A DNA stretch of 10,492 bases from Bacteroidota bacterium (lineage in GTDB: Bacteria > Pseudomonadota > Alphaproteobacteria > Puniceispirillales > Puniceispirillaceae). The stretch covers positions 1 through 10,492 of the forward strand of contig JAACDV010000285.1 of assembly GCA_009936825.1 (NCBI GenBank), written 5' to 3'. A program made the position numbers and the translations under genes. The notes under the pieces are model-generated. The model saw only the letters and a program-made list of their open reading frames with translations, had not been told where the DNA came from and searched no databases. Of this stretch, positions 1 to 7,281 are shown piece after piece (the stretch's first letter is position 1; every line of letters begins with the position of its first letter).

Positions 1-1014
1 ACCAGCTTCGCGCCATGCACGAGCGGCGGCGGGATGGTACTTAATCGGGTTCATCCCACACATACCCGTCATTGGCTCATCAAAATTGACGTTTTTGCCA
101 AACGGCGCTTTCGCCATTAACTGATCAAGTGATGCAACATAGGCTGTGACCAAATCATAAACCAAAGTGTCATCCATATCCTTATGCACGACATTTCCGC
201 CAATCGTCGCAAAGCCGCGGAAGGTGTCGTCTTCTGAGACAAAGGTCCAATCATCACCCATGGTAGCGGTGAGGTCAGCAACGCTCATAGTGAACGGCGC
301 ACTTCCCGGGGCCACCATATATTTTTGCATGGCTTCACTCTCATAGGCAGCTTTAGGCATGGACCAAGCGGTCAATGATCCGGCGGCAGCATGGGCCATA
401 AGATTTTGACCGGGGAACAATCCTGGCAGCACCATCGCGTCAGGCTCACCGCTGGCAACCAGTGCCCGGCCCTGGCCCCAATTGATTTGAATGCCTTCAT
501 AATCCTCGCCATCTTTCAGGCCAGAAACAATCTGAATCATCGAACGCGCATTCGTCAAAGCACCACCCCGAGGCGGGCCATTATAGATTTTGCGACCCTT
601 TAGATCATCCCATCCCCCAATGTTTTTGGCATCGTATGCATAGAGGAAGAAAATACCAAGTGTGAACGGGTTAATGGCCCGCAAGTTAGACGCCAATTGG
701 GCGCCCTTTTCTTTGCCTAGCGATCCATACGGGCCAACGCCCCGGCTCATCAAGAAGGGAAGGATGTAGGGTGTACCGGCAATGTCTGTTTTGCCTTCAG
801 CAACGTTCTGGATTGAATTTGTCAGCGTTTGTCCATCAGCCAACTGAATATTTGCGATGCCTTTGGTTCCCGCAATTTCAGCCATGTGCGCCGGTGAAAG
901 ATACGTCGCTCCACCCGGACTTGCGGTCTCGGCAGTTAGGTTGGCCTGTGCAAAGGCGCTGGTTGTTGTCATGATTGCCGCGGCAGTCACCGCCAGTATT
1001 CTTATTGGTTTCAT
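1..1014 (-). CDS. TAXI-family TRAP transporter solute-binding protein (3' end outside window)
   Basis: Probable periplasmic receptor of a TRAP transporter, a sodium- or proton-driven importer of carboxylates and similar solutes. 338 codons are open to the left edge without a stop; relatives are around 320-400 residues, so only the C-terminus should be missing. The start reads MKPIRILAVTAAAIMTTTSAFA, a clear Sec signal peptide with likely cleavage after AFA. The mature part opens with an SPGGATYLSPA segment, resembling the glycine-rich beginning of TAXI proteins, and has DLKGRKI and GEPDAMVLPG segments of the kind seen in them. An adjacent ATG at 1017 is also possible, but GGAGG (minus strand, 1024-1020) is 5 nt from the 1014 start and only 2 nt from 1017. 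TAXI receptors normally pair with a fused DctQM-type permease; none is visible, and it could lie beyond the left edge. Family assignment is by motif impression, without alignment. Confidence 0.8.
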   Translation of the reverse strand, partial: MKPIRILAVTAAAIMTTTSAFAQANLTAETASPGGATYLSPAHMAEIAGTKGIANIQLADGQTLTNSIQNVAEGKTDIAGTPYILPFLMSRGVGPYGSLGKEKGAQLASNLRAINPFTLGIFFLYAYDAKNIGGWDDLKGRKIYNGPPRGGALTNARSMIQIVSGLKDGEDYEGIQINWGQGRALVASGEPDAMVLPGLFPGQNLMAHAAAGSLTAWSMPKAAYESEAMQKYMVAPGSAPFTMSVADLTATMGDDWTFVSEDDTFRGFATIGGNVVHKDMDDTLVYDLVTAYVASLDQLMAKAPFGKNVNFDEPMTGMCGMNPIKYHPAAARAWREAG

Positions 1015-1019
1015 CATTT

Positions 1020-1025
1020 CCTCCC
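1020..1025 (-). promoter_or_regulatory. Ribosome binding site of the TAXI receptor gene
   Basis: Read on the minus strand this is GGGAGG, followed by AAATG and then ATG. It decides between two tandem ATG codons: the second (1014) has the normal 5-nt spacing, the first (1017) would be only 2 nt away. Confidence 0.7.
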
Positions 1026-1092
1026 TGATTAAAAAACCATCTTTCTCAAATTTACCCGTCTTTCATATTTACTTACTTAAAGTCATTTAGAT

Positions 1093-1106
1093 AATTTCAC
1101 CAAATT
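1093..1106. promoter_or_regulatory. Inverted repeat AATTT-CACC-AAATT, candidate operator
   Basis: A perfect 5+4+5 dyad lies about 80 bp upstream of the TAXI receptor start, in the AT-rich gap where its promoter must lie. A dyad of this size is a plausible regulator site. It is also short and AT-rich enough to arise by chance, and no -35/-10 pair nearby is convincing. Confidence 0.25.
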
Positions 1107-1180
1107 CAAATCGGATGGACATGAGCTTTGACCAATTTTCTTGAAAAAACCAGCTTTTTGACTTTAAAAGGGAGAAAATC

Positions 1181-1273
1181 ATGCAAAAAATCCCCCGTAA
1201 CACGATCGAACAATCAGGCTCTTATAGGGAACAAACCAACCATGTAACGGTTTTAGCTACAGATATTTTGTAA
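1181..1273 (+). CDS. Possible 30-residue small protein, unknown function
   Basis: An ATG is preceded by GGGAG at 1170-1174 with 6-nt spacing, and the frame stays open for 30 codons to TAA. The peptide starts MQKIPRNTIEQSGSYREQTN and ends in a short hydrophobic stretch, VTVLATDIL. It has no recognisable domain, signal peptide or full membrane helix. It is divergent from the TAXI gene and its last 21 bases overlap the 3' end of the LysR gene in antisense. No clear promoter precedes it. The good ribosome binding site is the only positive evidence; it could equally be a chance ORF in the intergenic gap. Confidence 0.22.
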   Translation: MQKIPRNTIEQSGSYREQTNHVTVLATDIL

Positions 1274-2152
1274 CCAGGAGACGACCCTTTCAACCTTTGG
1301 ATCAGGTGTCCGGTCGGCGGCTATGCGCAGGACATAGACCCAATCAAGATCGATTGCCGCGTCGGTGCAGGCAACTACCTCTCCTGAAGCGAGCTTATTT
1401 TTTACCAATGCACGCCGCACAAATCCTACGCCCAACCCCTCTGACACTGCGGTATTAATTAAAAGGGATCCTTCGAGCAATATGTTGCTGGGCTCGTCAA
1501 CCAACCCGCCTTGAATTTCTGGACGGTGCTGTTCAAACCATGCTGGCCACATGCGCAAATCTTCGTCATGAATGTACGGGCCGACTGCAATCAGGTCCTC
1601 TGCCGTCAATCCGGTTTGCTTAATCAGTGCCGGTGCACATGCCGGAATGGCGTCGCCGGTAAACAGGATGATGTCGTTTGCCAAAACCGTTGACCGCCGC
1701 AAGAACAGCGTTTCCAAATCTGGCGTTGGCGAGGTTGGTCGGTCTGATAAGGTCAGCGAAACATGCAACCGGATATCAGGCTCATTTTTGGTTAAGGTAT
1801 AAATTTGCGGCAGAATAATTTCAGTCGCCAGGAGTGGCAGCGTTGCAATTGTAACAGGGTTTACTTGCCGCAGAGGTAGACGATCAACCTCATGACGCAC
1901 TTCATCAAAAGCACGGTGCGTCGTTGCGGCCAGACTGCGGCCTGCTTCGGTCAGAATAGTGGTTCGACCATTTCGTGAAAACAGCGGCGTGGTTGACCAG
2001 TCCTCAAGAATGCGTACCTGATGGCTAATTGCTGAATGCGATACATTCAGTTGCTGGGCTGCCCCTGTAACCGATCCCGTCAAATGGATCGCCTCTAAAG
2101 CTCTGAGTGCTTTGAGTGAGGGTAATCTTCGCGAATTTTGTGAATTATCCAT
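1253..2152 (-). CDS. LysR-type transcriptional regulator (GcvA-like)
   Basis: A DNA-binding regulator of 299 residues, the usual LysR length. The N-terminal winged helix-turn-helix covers about residues 10-69: LPSLKALRALEA leads into GSVTGAAQQLNVSHSAISHQ and then LFSRNGRTTILTEAG, the hallmark LysR layout, and the LPxLxALRxxEA opening is typical of the GcvA subgroup. Residues from about 95 to the end form the co-inducer-binding domain. The start is fixed: an in-frame TAA lies four codons upstream and there is no other early methionine. No Shine-Dalgarno is visible before it, so translation may be weak. It is divergent from the amidase/ABC operon across a 103-bp gap, the classic LysR arrangement, so it probably controls that operon and itself. 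It also reads toward the TAXI gene, which could be a second target. The inducer cannot be predicted from sequence. Confidence 0.93.
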   Translation of the reverse strand: MDNSQNSRRLPSLKALRALEAIHLTGSVTGAAQQLNVSHSAISHQVRILEDWSTTPLFSRNGRTTILTEAGRSLAATTHRAFDEVRHEVDRLPLRQVNPVTIATLPLLATEIILPQIYTLTKNEPDIRLHVSLTLSDRPTSPTPDLETLFLRRSTVLANDIILFTGDAIPACAPALIKQTGLTAEDLIAVGPYIHDEDLRMWPAWFEQHRPEIQGGLVDEPSNILLEGSLLINTAVSEGLGVGFVRRALVKNKLASGEVVACTDAAIDLDWVYVLRIAADRTPDPKVERVVSWLQNICS

Positions 2153-2255
2153 GTTAGTTTTTTAGACAATACTCACAAATTTTCTACTTTTTTTTTACCA
2201 TAGGGATGCCATTCTCTTGACCTTGGCTCGGCACTTTTCGCAGGAGATCATTCAA
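2153..2255. promoter_or_regulatory. Divergent promoter/operator region between the LysR gene and the amidase
   Basis: A 103-bp gap that must hold the leftward lysR promoter and probably the rightward operon promoter. It contains an AT-rich half (about 2153-2200) with a run of nine T at 2188-2196, and TAGA...TCTA half-sites flanking 16 bp. LysR proteins often bind dyads built around T-N11-A in such gaps, but no strong dyad or unambiguous -35/-10 pair could be picked out. The role is inferred from the divergent layout. Confidence 0.45.
2242..2246 (+). promoter_or_regulatory. Ribosome binding site of the amidase gene
   Basis: AGGAG followed by 9 nt and ATG at 2256. It shows that translation starts at 2256 and not at the in-frame TTG at 2217, which has no ribosome binding site and would add 13 residues without family similarity. 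Confidence 0.75.
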
Positions 2256-3125
2256 ATGACGGAAACGCTTCGCTTAAGCCTTGCTCAAATGACATCCACT
2301 AACCGTCATGCTGGCAATATCGCTTGGATGCAGAATGCGGTTCAACAGGCTGCAGATGAAGGCGCAGATATGATCGCGCTACCCGAGGCGTCTGGCCTTA
2401 TCAACAAAAATCGCGAGGACGCGCTGACCCAAGTTGTCGCGCATGCTGATGATCCCTACATAGCGGCGTGCCGCGAGGCAGCGGCGCGGTACGGTGTGTG
2501 GGTTCAAACAGGATCAACTCCGGTCAAAGGCCCCGATGGTGTAGACGGTGCCCGCTTTTTGAATCATGGAGACATGATCAATGCGTCGGGCGACATCGTG
2601 GCAGGTTATGACAAAATCCACCTGTTTGATATTTTCCTAGATGACCGGCCTCCAACCGGTGAGTCGCGGCGGTATGCGCCGGGCTCGCAGGCGGTGATCG
2701 CCCCTACCCCATGGGGGTTGGCTGGTATGGCAATCTGCTATGATTTACGCTTTCCGCAATTGCTGCGCTGCTATGCACATGCTGGCGCCACAATGTTGTT
2801 TATTCCGTCTGCCTTTACAGTGCCGACTGGCCGCGCCCACTGGGAGGTGTTGCTGCGCGCCCGTGCCATTGAAAACGGGGCCTTTGTAATCGCGGCAGCT
2901 CAGGTGGGCAACCACGATGATGGCCGCATAACCTATGGTCATTCCATGATTGTCTCGCCCTGGGGAGAGGTGCTGTGTGATATGGAAGATCAAGCTCCGG
3001 GCATCATGACTGTCGATCTGAACATGGAGGAAGTCGCCGCAGCTCGAAGGCAAATTCCGTCATTAAAGAACGAACGCGCTTACAGTTTTGATGCTGATAG
3101 CGCACCAACGCCTGCTGAGATGTAA
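2256..3125 (+). CDS. Carbon-nitrogen hydrolase, Nit1-like amidase of the nitrilase superfamily
   Basis: A cytoplasmic C-N bond hydrolase of 289 residues, within the family's normal size; no signal peptide. The catalytic triad is visible: Glu44 in ALPEAS, Lys120 in GYDKIHLFD and Cys161 in GMAICYDLRFP. The segments HLFD, CYDLRFP, PSAFTVPTG, HWEVLLRARAIEN and ITYGHSMIVSPWGE are those of the Nit1/NitFhit branch, whose best-known activity is deaminated-glutathione amidase (dGSH to 2-oxoglutarate plus Cys-Gly). The exact substrate cannot be assigned, because this branch also contains omega-amidase-like and uncharacterised enzymes. It is the first gene rightward of the divergent LysR regulator and 72 bp before an ABC receptor gene, suggesting it processes what the transporter brings in rather than serving only in metabolite repair. 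True nitrile hydrolysis is less likely given the Nit1-type motifs. Confidence 0.9.
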   Translation: MTETLRLSLAQMTSTNRHAGNIAWMQNAVQQAADEGADMIALPEASGLINKNREDALTQVVAHADDPYIAACREAAARYGVWVQTGSTPVKGPDGVDGARFLNHGDMINASGDIVAGYDKIHLFDIFLDDRPPTGESRRYAPGSQAVIAPTPWGLAGMAICYDLRFPQLLRCYAHAGATMLFIPSAFTVPTGRAHWEVLLRARAIENGAFVIAAAQVGNHDDGRITYGHSMIVSPWGEVLCDMEDQAPGIMTVDLNMEEVAAARRQIPSLKNERAYSFDADSAPTPAEM

Positions 3126-3184
3126 TCTTAAATGTCAGCGCAGGCACACCACTTTACCCGATGATTAAACACAATGTTTTAAAG

Positions 3185-3189
3185 AGGAG
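3185..3189 (+). promoter_or_regulatory. Ribosome binding site of the first ABC receptor gene
   Basis: AGGAG sits 8 nt before the ATG at 3198. An in-frame GTG at 3189 overlaps this motif and so is unlikely to be the start. Confidence 0.75.
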
Positions 3190-3197
3190 TGAACGCA

Positions 3198-4766
3198 ATG
3201 TTGATGAAAAGAATTGTCCCCTTAATAGTTGCGCTGATGGTGTCTGTACCCTCAGTCGTAACGGCGAAAGATCGCCCAGATATTAAGCTTGCCGTTGATA
3301 ATTTATGGCAGACTATGGACCCGGTGATTGGTATTTCCACCTCGGGTGCACGTGTCCATTATAATGTATTTGATACGCTGATCGCGCGGAATCGCTGGGA
3401 AGACCCGGATGGTGCCACTCTGGTGCCACAGTTGGCGGTCAAGTGGGAGCGCAAGACCCCAATGATTTGGGAAATCACTCTACGCGAGGGTGTTAAGTTT
3501 CATGATGGACACATCATGGATTCTGAAGATGTTGCGTTTTCAATGTCAAAAGAACGCTTGTGGGGTCCCAAGCCACTGGCTCCACGCGGTAAACGTTATG
3601 CTGCCAACATCATCCGTGTTGAGGCTACCGGCCCGCTCACAGTCGAGGTTGAGTTGAACATTCCAGATCCAACCTTTCCCAACCGGCTTGCAACGCCTTT
3701 AGGATTTGTTCTTCCAAAGCATTATTATCAAGAAGTTGGCACCGATGCTTTCGGTCAAATGCCAATGGGAACCGGCCCTTACAAGGTTACTGGTTTTGAT
3801 CCGTCGACCGAGCTAACGGCGGTTGCTTTTGATGATTACTGGAACGGCCCTGTGCCAGCGGCATCGTTGACATACCGGATCGTGCCTGAGTTTTCTACGC
3901 GCTTTGCTGGTCTGCTCACCGGTGAATTTGATGTTATTGTATCAATCCCGGCCGATCAGGTAGAGCAAGTCGAAAATGCCAAGGGTGTCAGCGTATTGTC
4001 CAAGAGCATCGAGAATTATCCGATGTTTGCTTTCAATATGCTTGAGGATGACGAGACTGTCCCCAACAACCCGCTGACCGATCCGAACCTGCGTAAAGCA
4101 ATGGTTTCAGCAATCGACCGCGAAGGGATTGTGAAGGCTTTGTGGGGTGACGCGACTTTCGTTCCAACCCCCTTTAATTTCCCTGAATATGGCGCCTATT
4201 ATGACCCTGACCGTAAGCGCGCATTCCCATATGATCCTGACAAGGCGGCCGAGCTTTTGGCGGCTTCCGACTATGCAGGAGAAGAGCTGGAATGGCATAT
4301 CACACGGGGCTTCTATCCCAATTATGAGGTTGCGGCAGAGTTCATGATTGAACAGTGGCGTGATGTCGGAATTAACGTCAAAATGACGGTCGTGGATAAT
4401 TTTGGCTTGGCGTATCAGCGTCCGTTTCACATGTTGAATATGTCGATGTCATCTGATTTCTCGGGTGATCCATGGCGCCCGCTTTGGCTGGATTGGGGCC
4501 CGGAATCGAGCCGGGTGAAAGCCAAGCACCGCACTTACGTTCCAACTGCCAAGTTTCTTGAGTTGGGTGAGGCGTTCGTTCAGTCACAGGATTTTGACAG
4601 CCGGAAGGCAGCCTATCTCAAGCTTGTGGCAGAGTGGGAAGATATGACACCCGGCATGTATCTGTGGCGTAATGTGGTCACTTATGGAGTGCGGGACGAT
4701 TTGGTTTGGGATCCAGGCAATTCAGCTGTTACGATCTTCGATAATCGTTATCTGAAAATGAAGTAA
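3198..4766 (+). CDS. Periplasmic solute-binding protein, family 5 (peptide/nickel type)
   Basis: The extracytoplasmic receptor of the ABC importer encoded next to it; 522 residues, normal for the DppA/OppA family. The signal peptide MLMKRIVPLIVALMVSVPSVVTA has likely cleavage after VTA; there is no lipobox cysteine, so it should be a free periplasmic protein. Family features in order: VYNVFDTL-like segment (here HYNVFDTLIARN), LVPQLAVKWE, the block WEITLREGVKFHDG, EDVAFS, MGTGPYKVTGF, FDVIVSIPADQV, then LRKAMVSAIDREGIV and YDPDKAAELLAAS. This family binds di- and oligopeptides, but also opines, glutathione, nickel chelates, sugars and other solutes, so the ligand is open. The gene follows the amidase by 72 bp, and its stop is 2 nt before the ATPase start, which points to coupled translation with the transporter. 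Confidence 0.93.
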   Translation: MLMKRIVPLIVALMVSVPSVVTAKDRPDIKLAVDNLWQTMDPVIGISTSGARVHYNVFDTLIARNRWEDPDGATLVPQLAVKWERKTPMIWEITLREGVKFHDGHIMDSEDVAFSMSKERLWGPKPLAPRGKRYAANIIRVEATGPLTVEVELNIPDPTFPNRLATPLGFVLPKHYYQEVGTDAFGQMPMGTGPYKVTGFDPSTELTAVAFDDYWNGPVPAASLTYRIVPEFSTRFAGLLTGEFDVIVSIPADQVEQVENAKGVSVLSKSIENYPMFAFNMLEDDETVPNNPLTDPNLRKAMVSAIDREGIVKALWGDATFVPTPFNFPEYGAYYDPDRKRAFPYDPDKAAELLAASDYAGEELEWHITRGFYPNYEVAAEFMIEQWRDVGINVKMTVVDNFGLAYQRPFHMLNMSMSSDFSGDPWRPLWLDWGPESSRVKAKHRTYVPTAKFLELGEAFVQSQDFDSRKAAYLKLVAEWEDMTPGMYLWRNVVTYGVRDDLVWDPGNSAVTIFDNRYLKMK

Positions 4767-4768
4767 GC

Positions 4769-6367
4769 ATGGAGATCCTGCGCGTTGACACTCTATCGGT
4801 CAGCTTGCCTTCGGGTGGTGACCGGGCCTTGGCGGTAGAGGACGTATCGTTCTCTATCGCCAAAGGCGAGATGGTTTGCCTTGTCGGCGAAAGTGGCTCT
4901 GGCAAGTCTGTCGTCGCGCAGGGGATCATGGGAATGCTGCCATCGCAGCTTCCGGTGAAAACCGGTTGCATCGCCTTTAAGGATAAAAACCTTCCCCCAC
5001 AACGGGACCGCGCATTTTTGAAGTTACGGTCGGTAAGCATGGCCATGATTTTTCAGGATGCGAGTGCCAGTCTCGACCCGTTACGCCGGGTCGGGGATCA
5101 ACTTGAAGAAATTGCCCAAGTACACGATGTTGATCGGGCGACGCGCAAGATCATGGTGACGGACATTTTAAAGGCCGTCCAGCTGCCTGAGCCCCAAAAA
5201 ATTGCGCGCGTCTATCCCCATCAACTTTCTGGCGGCCAAGCGCAGCGCGTGGTGATTGCCGCTGCTTTGCTGCTAGACCCCGAATTATTGATTGCGGATG
5301 AACCAACAACGGCGTTGGATGTGACCACGCAGGCGGAAATTCTTGCTCTGATCGCCGCGTTACAGCGTGAACGCGGTACGGCGGTTCTTTTCATCACCCA
5401 TGATTTTGGAGTTGTCAGCGATATTGCCGACCGTATCGTTGTGATGCGCGAAGGCAAGGTGGTTGAGGCCGGCGATGCAAAGCCGGTGCTTCAGACCCCG
5501 CAACATCCCTATACACAAAAACTGATTTCGGTTGCCTCCGCCCAAGCAAAATTGCGCGAGACTGCAGCCTCTATGCCGGTCATGGTCGCGCAGAATGTGT
5601 CGCTGACTTATGTTTCGGGAGGGCTGTTTAACCGCCGCGTAGTTGAGGCGGTTAAAGATGTATCCTTAACGCTGCATAAGGGGCGCACCACGGCAGTGGT
5701 TGGAGAGAGCGGTTCGGGAAAGTCTTCGTTCGCCAGATGTTTGCTGCGTTTAGAAGACGTTACAGCCGGAACTATTATGTTTGAAGGCCGCGATATTACG
5801 CATCTGCCGCGCCGCGATCTGCAAACATTACGCAAACGCGTTCAGGTGGTCCTGCAAGACCCGTTCAGCGCCCTCAATCCGCGCCGTACTGTAGGCTCCG
5901 CGATTGCGGAAGGGCCAATGATTCATGGTATGTCCAGTCAGGATGCACGCCTTAAATCAGAAGAACTGCTTGAGCTTGTTGGCTTAACTCCCCAAGCCTA
6001 TAACCGGCATCCGCATGAATTTTCGGGCGGCCAAAGGCAACGTGTTTGCATCGCCCGTGCTCTTGCGCTTGATCCTGATGTTTTGATTGCTGACGAGCCG
6101 GTTAGTGCGCTGGATGTCTCGATTCAGGCGCAGGTGCATGATCTGTTTCGTGATCTTCAAAATCGTCTGGGGTTTACGATGCTGTTTATCACGCATGATT
6201 TGCGGGTTGCAGCCGCGGTTGCCGATGATGTGCTGGTGATGGAGAACGGGCGCGCCATCGAATTTGGCGAGGCATCAACGATTTTCGCCAACCCCGCACA
6301 GCCCTATACAAAGGCATTGCTGGCGGCGGCTCCGGGGCAAAATTTAATGAAATTATCAGCGGCATGA
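4769..6367 (+). CDS. Fused two-domain ABC transporter ATPase (DppD-DppF type)
   Basis: Powers the importer by ATP hydrolysis on the inner face of the membrane. The 532-residue chain carries two complete nucleotide-binding domains. Domain 1 (about 1-265) has Walker A GESGSGKS at 40-47, Q-loop Gln96, signature LSGGQ at 153-157, Walker B LLIADE at 173-178 and an FITHD switch histidine. Domain 2 (about 270-532) has Walker A GESGSGKS at 312-319, signature FSGGQ at 418-422, Walker B VLIADE at 438-443 and a second FITHD. Both domains end in the HPYT/QPYT segment of the oligopeptide-transporter C-terminal extension. All catalytic motifs are intact in both halves, so both sites should be active. Classical Dpp/Opp systems use two separate genes; fused forms such as GsiA are common in proteobacteria. 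Its stop overlaps the first permease start in an ATGA. Confidence 0.96.
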   Translation: MEILRVDTLSVSLPSGGDRALAVEDVSFSIAKGEMVCLVGESGSGKSVVAQGIMGMLPSQLPVKTGCIAFKDKNLPPQRDRAFLKLRSVSMAMIFQDASASLDPLRRVGDQLEEIAQVHDVDRATRKIMVTDILKAVQLPEPQKIARVYPHQLSGGQAQRVVIAAALLLDPELLIADEPTTALDVTTQAEILALIAALQRERGTAVLFITHDFGVVSDIADRIVVMREGKVVEAGDAKPVLQTPQHPYTQKLISVASAQAKLRETAASMPVMVAQNVSLTYVSGGLFNRRVVEAVKDVSLTLHKGRTTAVVGESGSGKSSFARCLLRLEDVTAGTIMFEGRDITHLPRRDLQTLRKRVQVVLQDPFSALNPRRTVGSAIAEGPMIHGMSSQDARLKSEELLELVGLTPQAYNRHPHEFSGGQRQRVCIARALALDPDVLIADEPVSALDVSIQAQVHDLFRDLQNRLGFTMLFITHDLRVAAAVADDVLVMENGRAIEFGEASTIFANPAQPYTKALLAAAPGQNLMKLSAA

Positions 6368-7281
6368 TTAGTTATGTTGGATCTCGCGTCTTTCGGGCGG
6401 CAATAACGTTGCTGATTGCTATCACGCTTGTTTTTATCTTCATCCGTTTTTCCGGCGATCCGGCAGCAGCACTTGCGCCGCCCGATGCCCCCCAAGAGGT
6501 AATCGAGCAGTATCGCCAAGCGATGGGATTAGATAAACCGCTTTGGGTGCAATATACCTCATATCTTGGCCAGCTTTTTCAGGGTGATTTTGGATATTCC
6601 ATTCATACCGGTCTGCCATCGGCGCAGATATTTTTTGAGCGGCTACCTTCGACCTTGGTCTTGGGGGGTAGCGCCTTGGGCATCGCTTTGTCGATTGGTT
6701 TACCTATCGGAGGGATCGCGGCGTTGAATCGCGGCAAGCCGATTGACCGGTTGGTCATGGGGTTTTCGGTCTTTGCCTTTGCTCTGCCAAATTTTCTGTT
6801 CGGTCTGGTGATTATTCTAATAGGTGCGTTGGTTTTTCAAACCTATATCGGTGCCAGCCCGGATAGTTTTTCTGACGTCATATTTCCGGCGCTAACGCTG
6901 GGCCTTGCAACGATGGGGGCCTTTGCCCGGTTCGCGCGTTCATCCTTACTTGAGACGATCAATGCACCATTCATGATTGCGGCAGAGGCGCGCGGTATCG
7001 GGCGCAATCGCAGGTTGCTGCGCCATGCCGTGCCGAACGCCGCAATTCCCTTGGTCACATTGATTGGTCTCAGCCTTGGTGGATTGATCGCAGGGTCTGT
7101 GGTGACAGAACAAGTATTCGGGTGGCCGGGCGTGGGTCAGTTATTGGTCCGTTCGGTTGCTACGCGTGATATTGCAACGGTGCAATTCATCGTTCTGGCT
7201 GTTGCGGTTACGATGATCATTGCCAACCTTATCGTTGATCTACTGTATCTTGTTATTGATCCTAGGATCCGTGCAAAATGA
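6364..7281 (+). CDS. ABC transporter permease, DppB type
   Basis: One of the two inner-membrane channel subunits of the peptide-type importer; 305 residues, normal for the family. Likely membrane helices lie near 9-29, 97-121, 131-158, 173-190, 228-250 and 272-297. The N-terminal part has the DppB-type SGDPAAAL segment and MGLDKPLWVQY, then GDFGYSI and the helix-2 opening ERLPSTLVL. The ATPase-contacting EAA loop is EARGIGRNRRLLRHAVPN at 208-225, and the chain ends in DPRIR as in its relatives. It starts within the ATPase stop (4-nt overlap) and its own stop overlaps the next permease start, so production of the membrane subunits is probably coupled. Confidence 0.95.
   Translation: MISYVGSRVFRAAITLLIAITLVFIFIRFSGDPAAALAPPDAPQEVIEQYRQAMGLDKPLWVQYTSYLGQLFQGDFGYSIHTGLPSAQIFFERLPSTLVLGGSALGIALSIGLPIGGIAALNRGKPIDRLVMGFSVFAFALPNFLFGLVIILIGALVFQTYIGASPDSFSDVIFPALTLGLATMGAFARFARSSLLETINAPFMIAAEARGIGRNRRLLRHAVPNAAIPLVTLIGLSLGGLIAGSVVTEQVFGWPGVGQLLVRSVATRDIATVQFIVLAVAVTMIIANLIVDLLYLVIDPRIRAK

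Noticed and set aside
391..1090. Three plus-strand ORFs of 67-77 codons (391-603, 771-974, 857-1090)
   Set aside because: They lie antisense to the TAXI receptor gene, which has a signal peptide, ribosome binding site and family motifs. The translations show no domain or credible start signal.
1236..1255. AACC...GGTT hairpin at the end of lysR as a terminator
   Set aside because: The stem is only 4 bp and no T run follows in the leftward direction, so it does not support a terminator.
2217..2245. TTGACC at 2217 as the -35 box of the amidase operon
   Set aside because: No acceptable -10 box is found 15-19 bp downstream, and the ribosome binding site would fall at the start of the transcript.
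2217..2255. Upstream TTG start that would extend the amidase by 13 residues
   Set aside because: It has no ribosome binding site, whereas AGGAG precedes ATG 2256 at good spacing; family similarity begins at LRLSLAQM just after that ATG.
3189..3197. GTG start at 3189 for the first receptor gene
   Set aside because: It overlaps the AGGAG motif that serves the ATG at 3198, and the signal peptide is normal from 3198.
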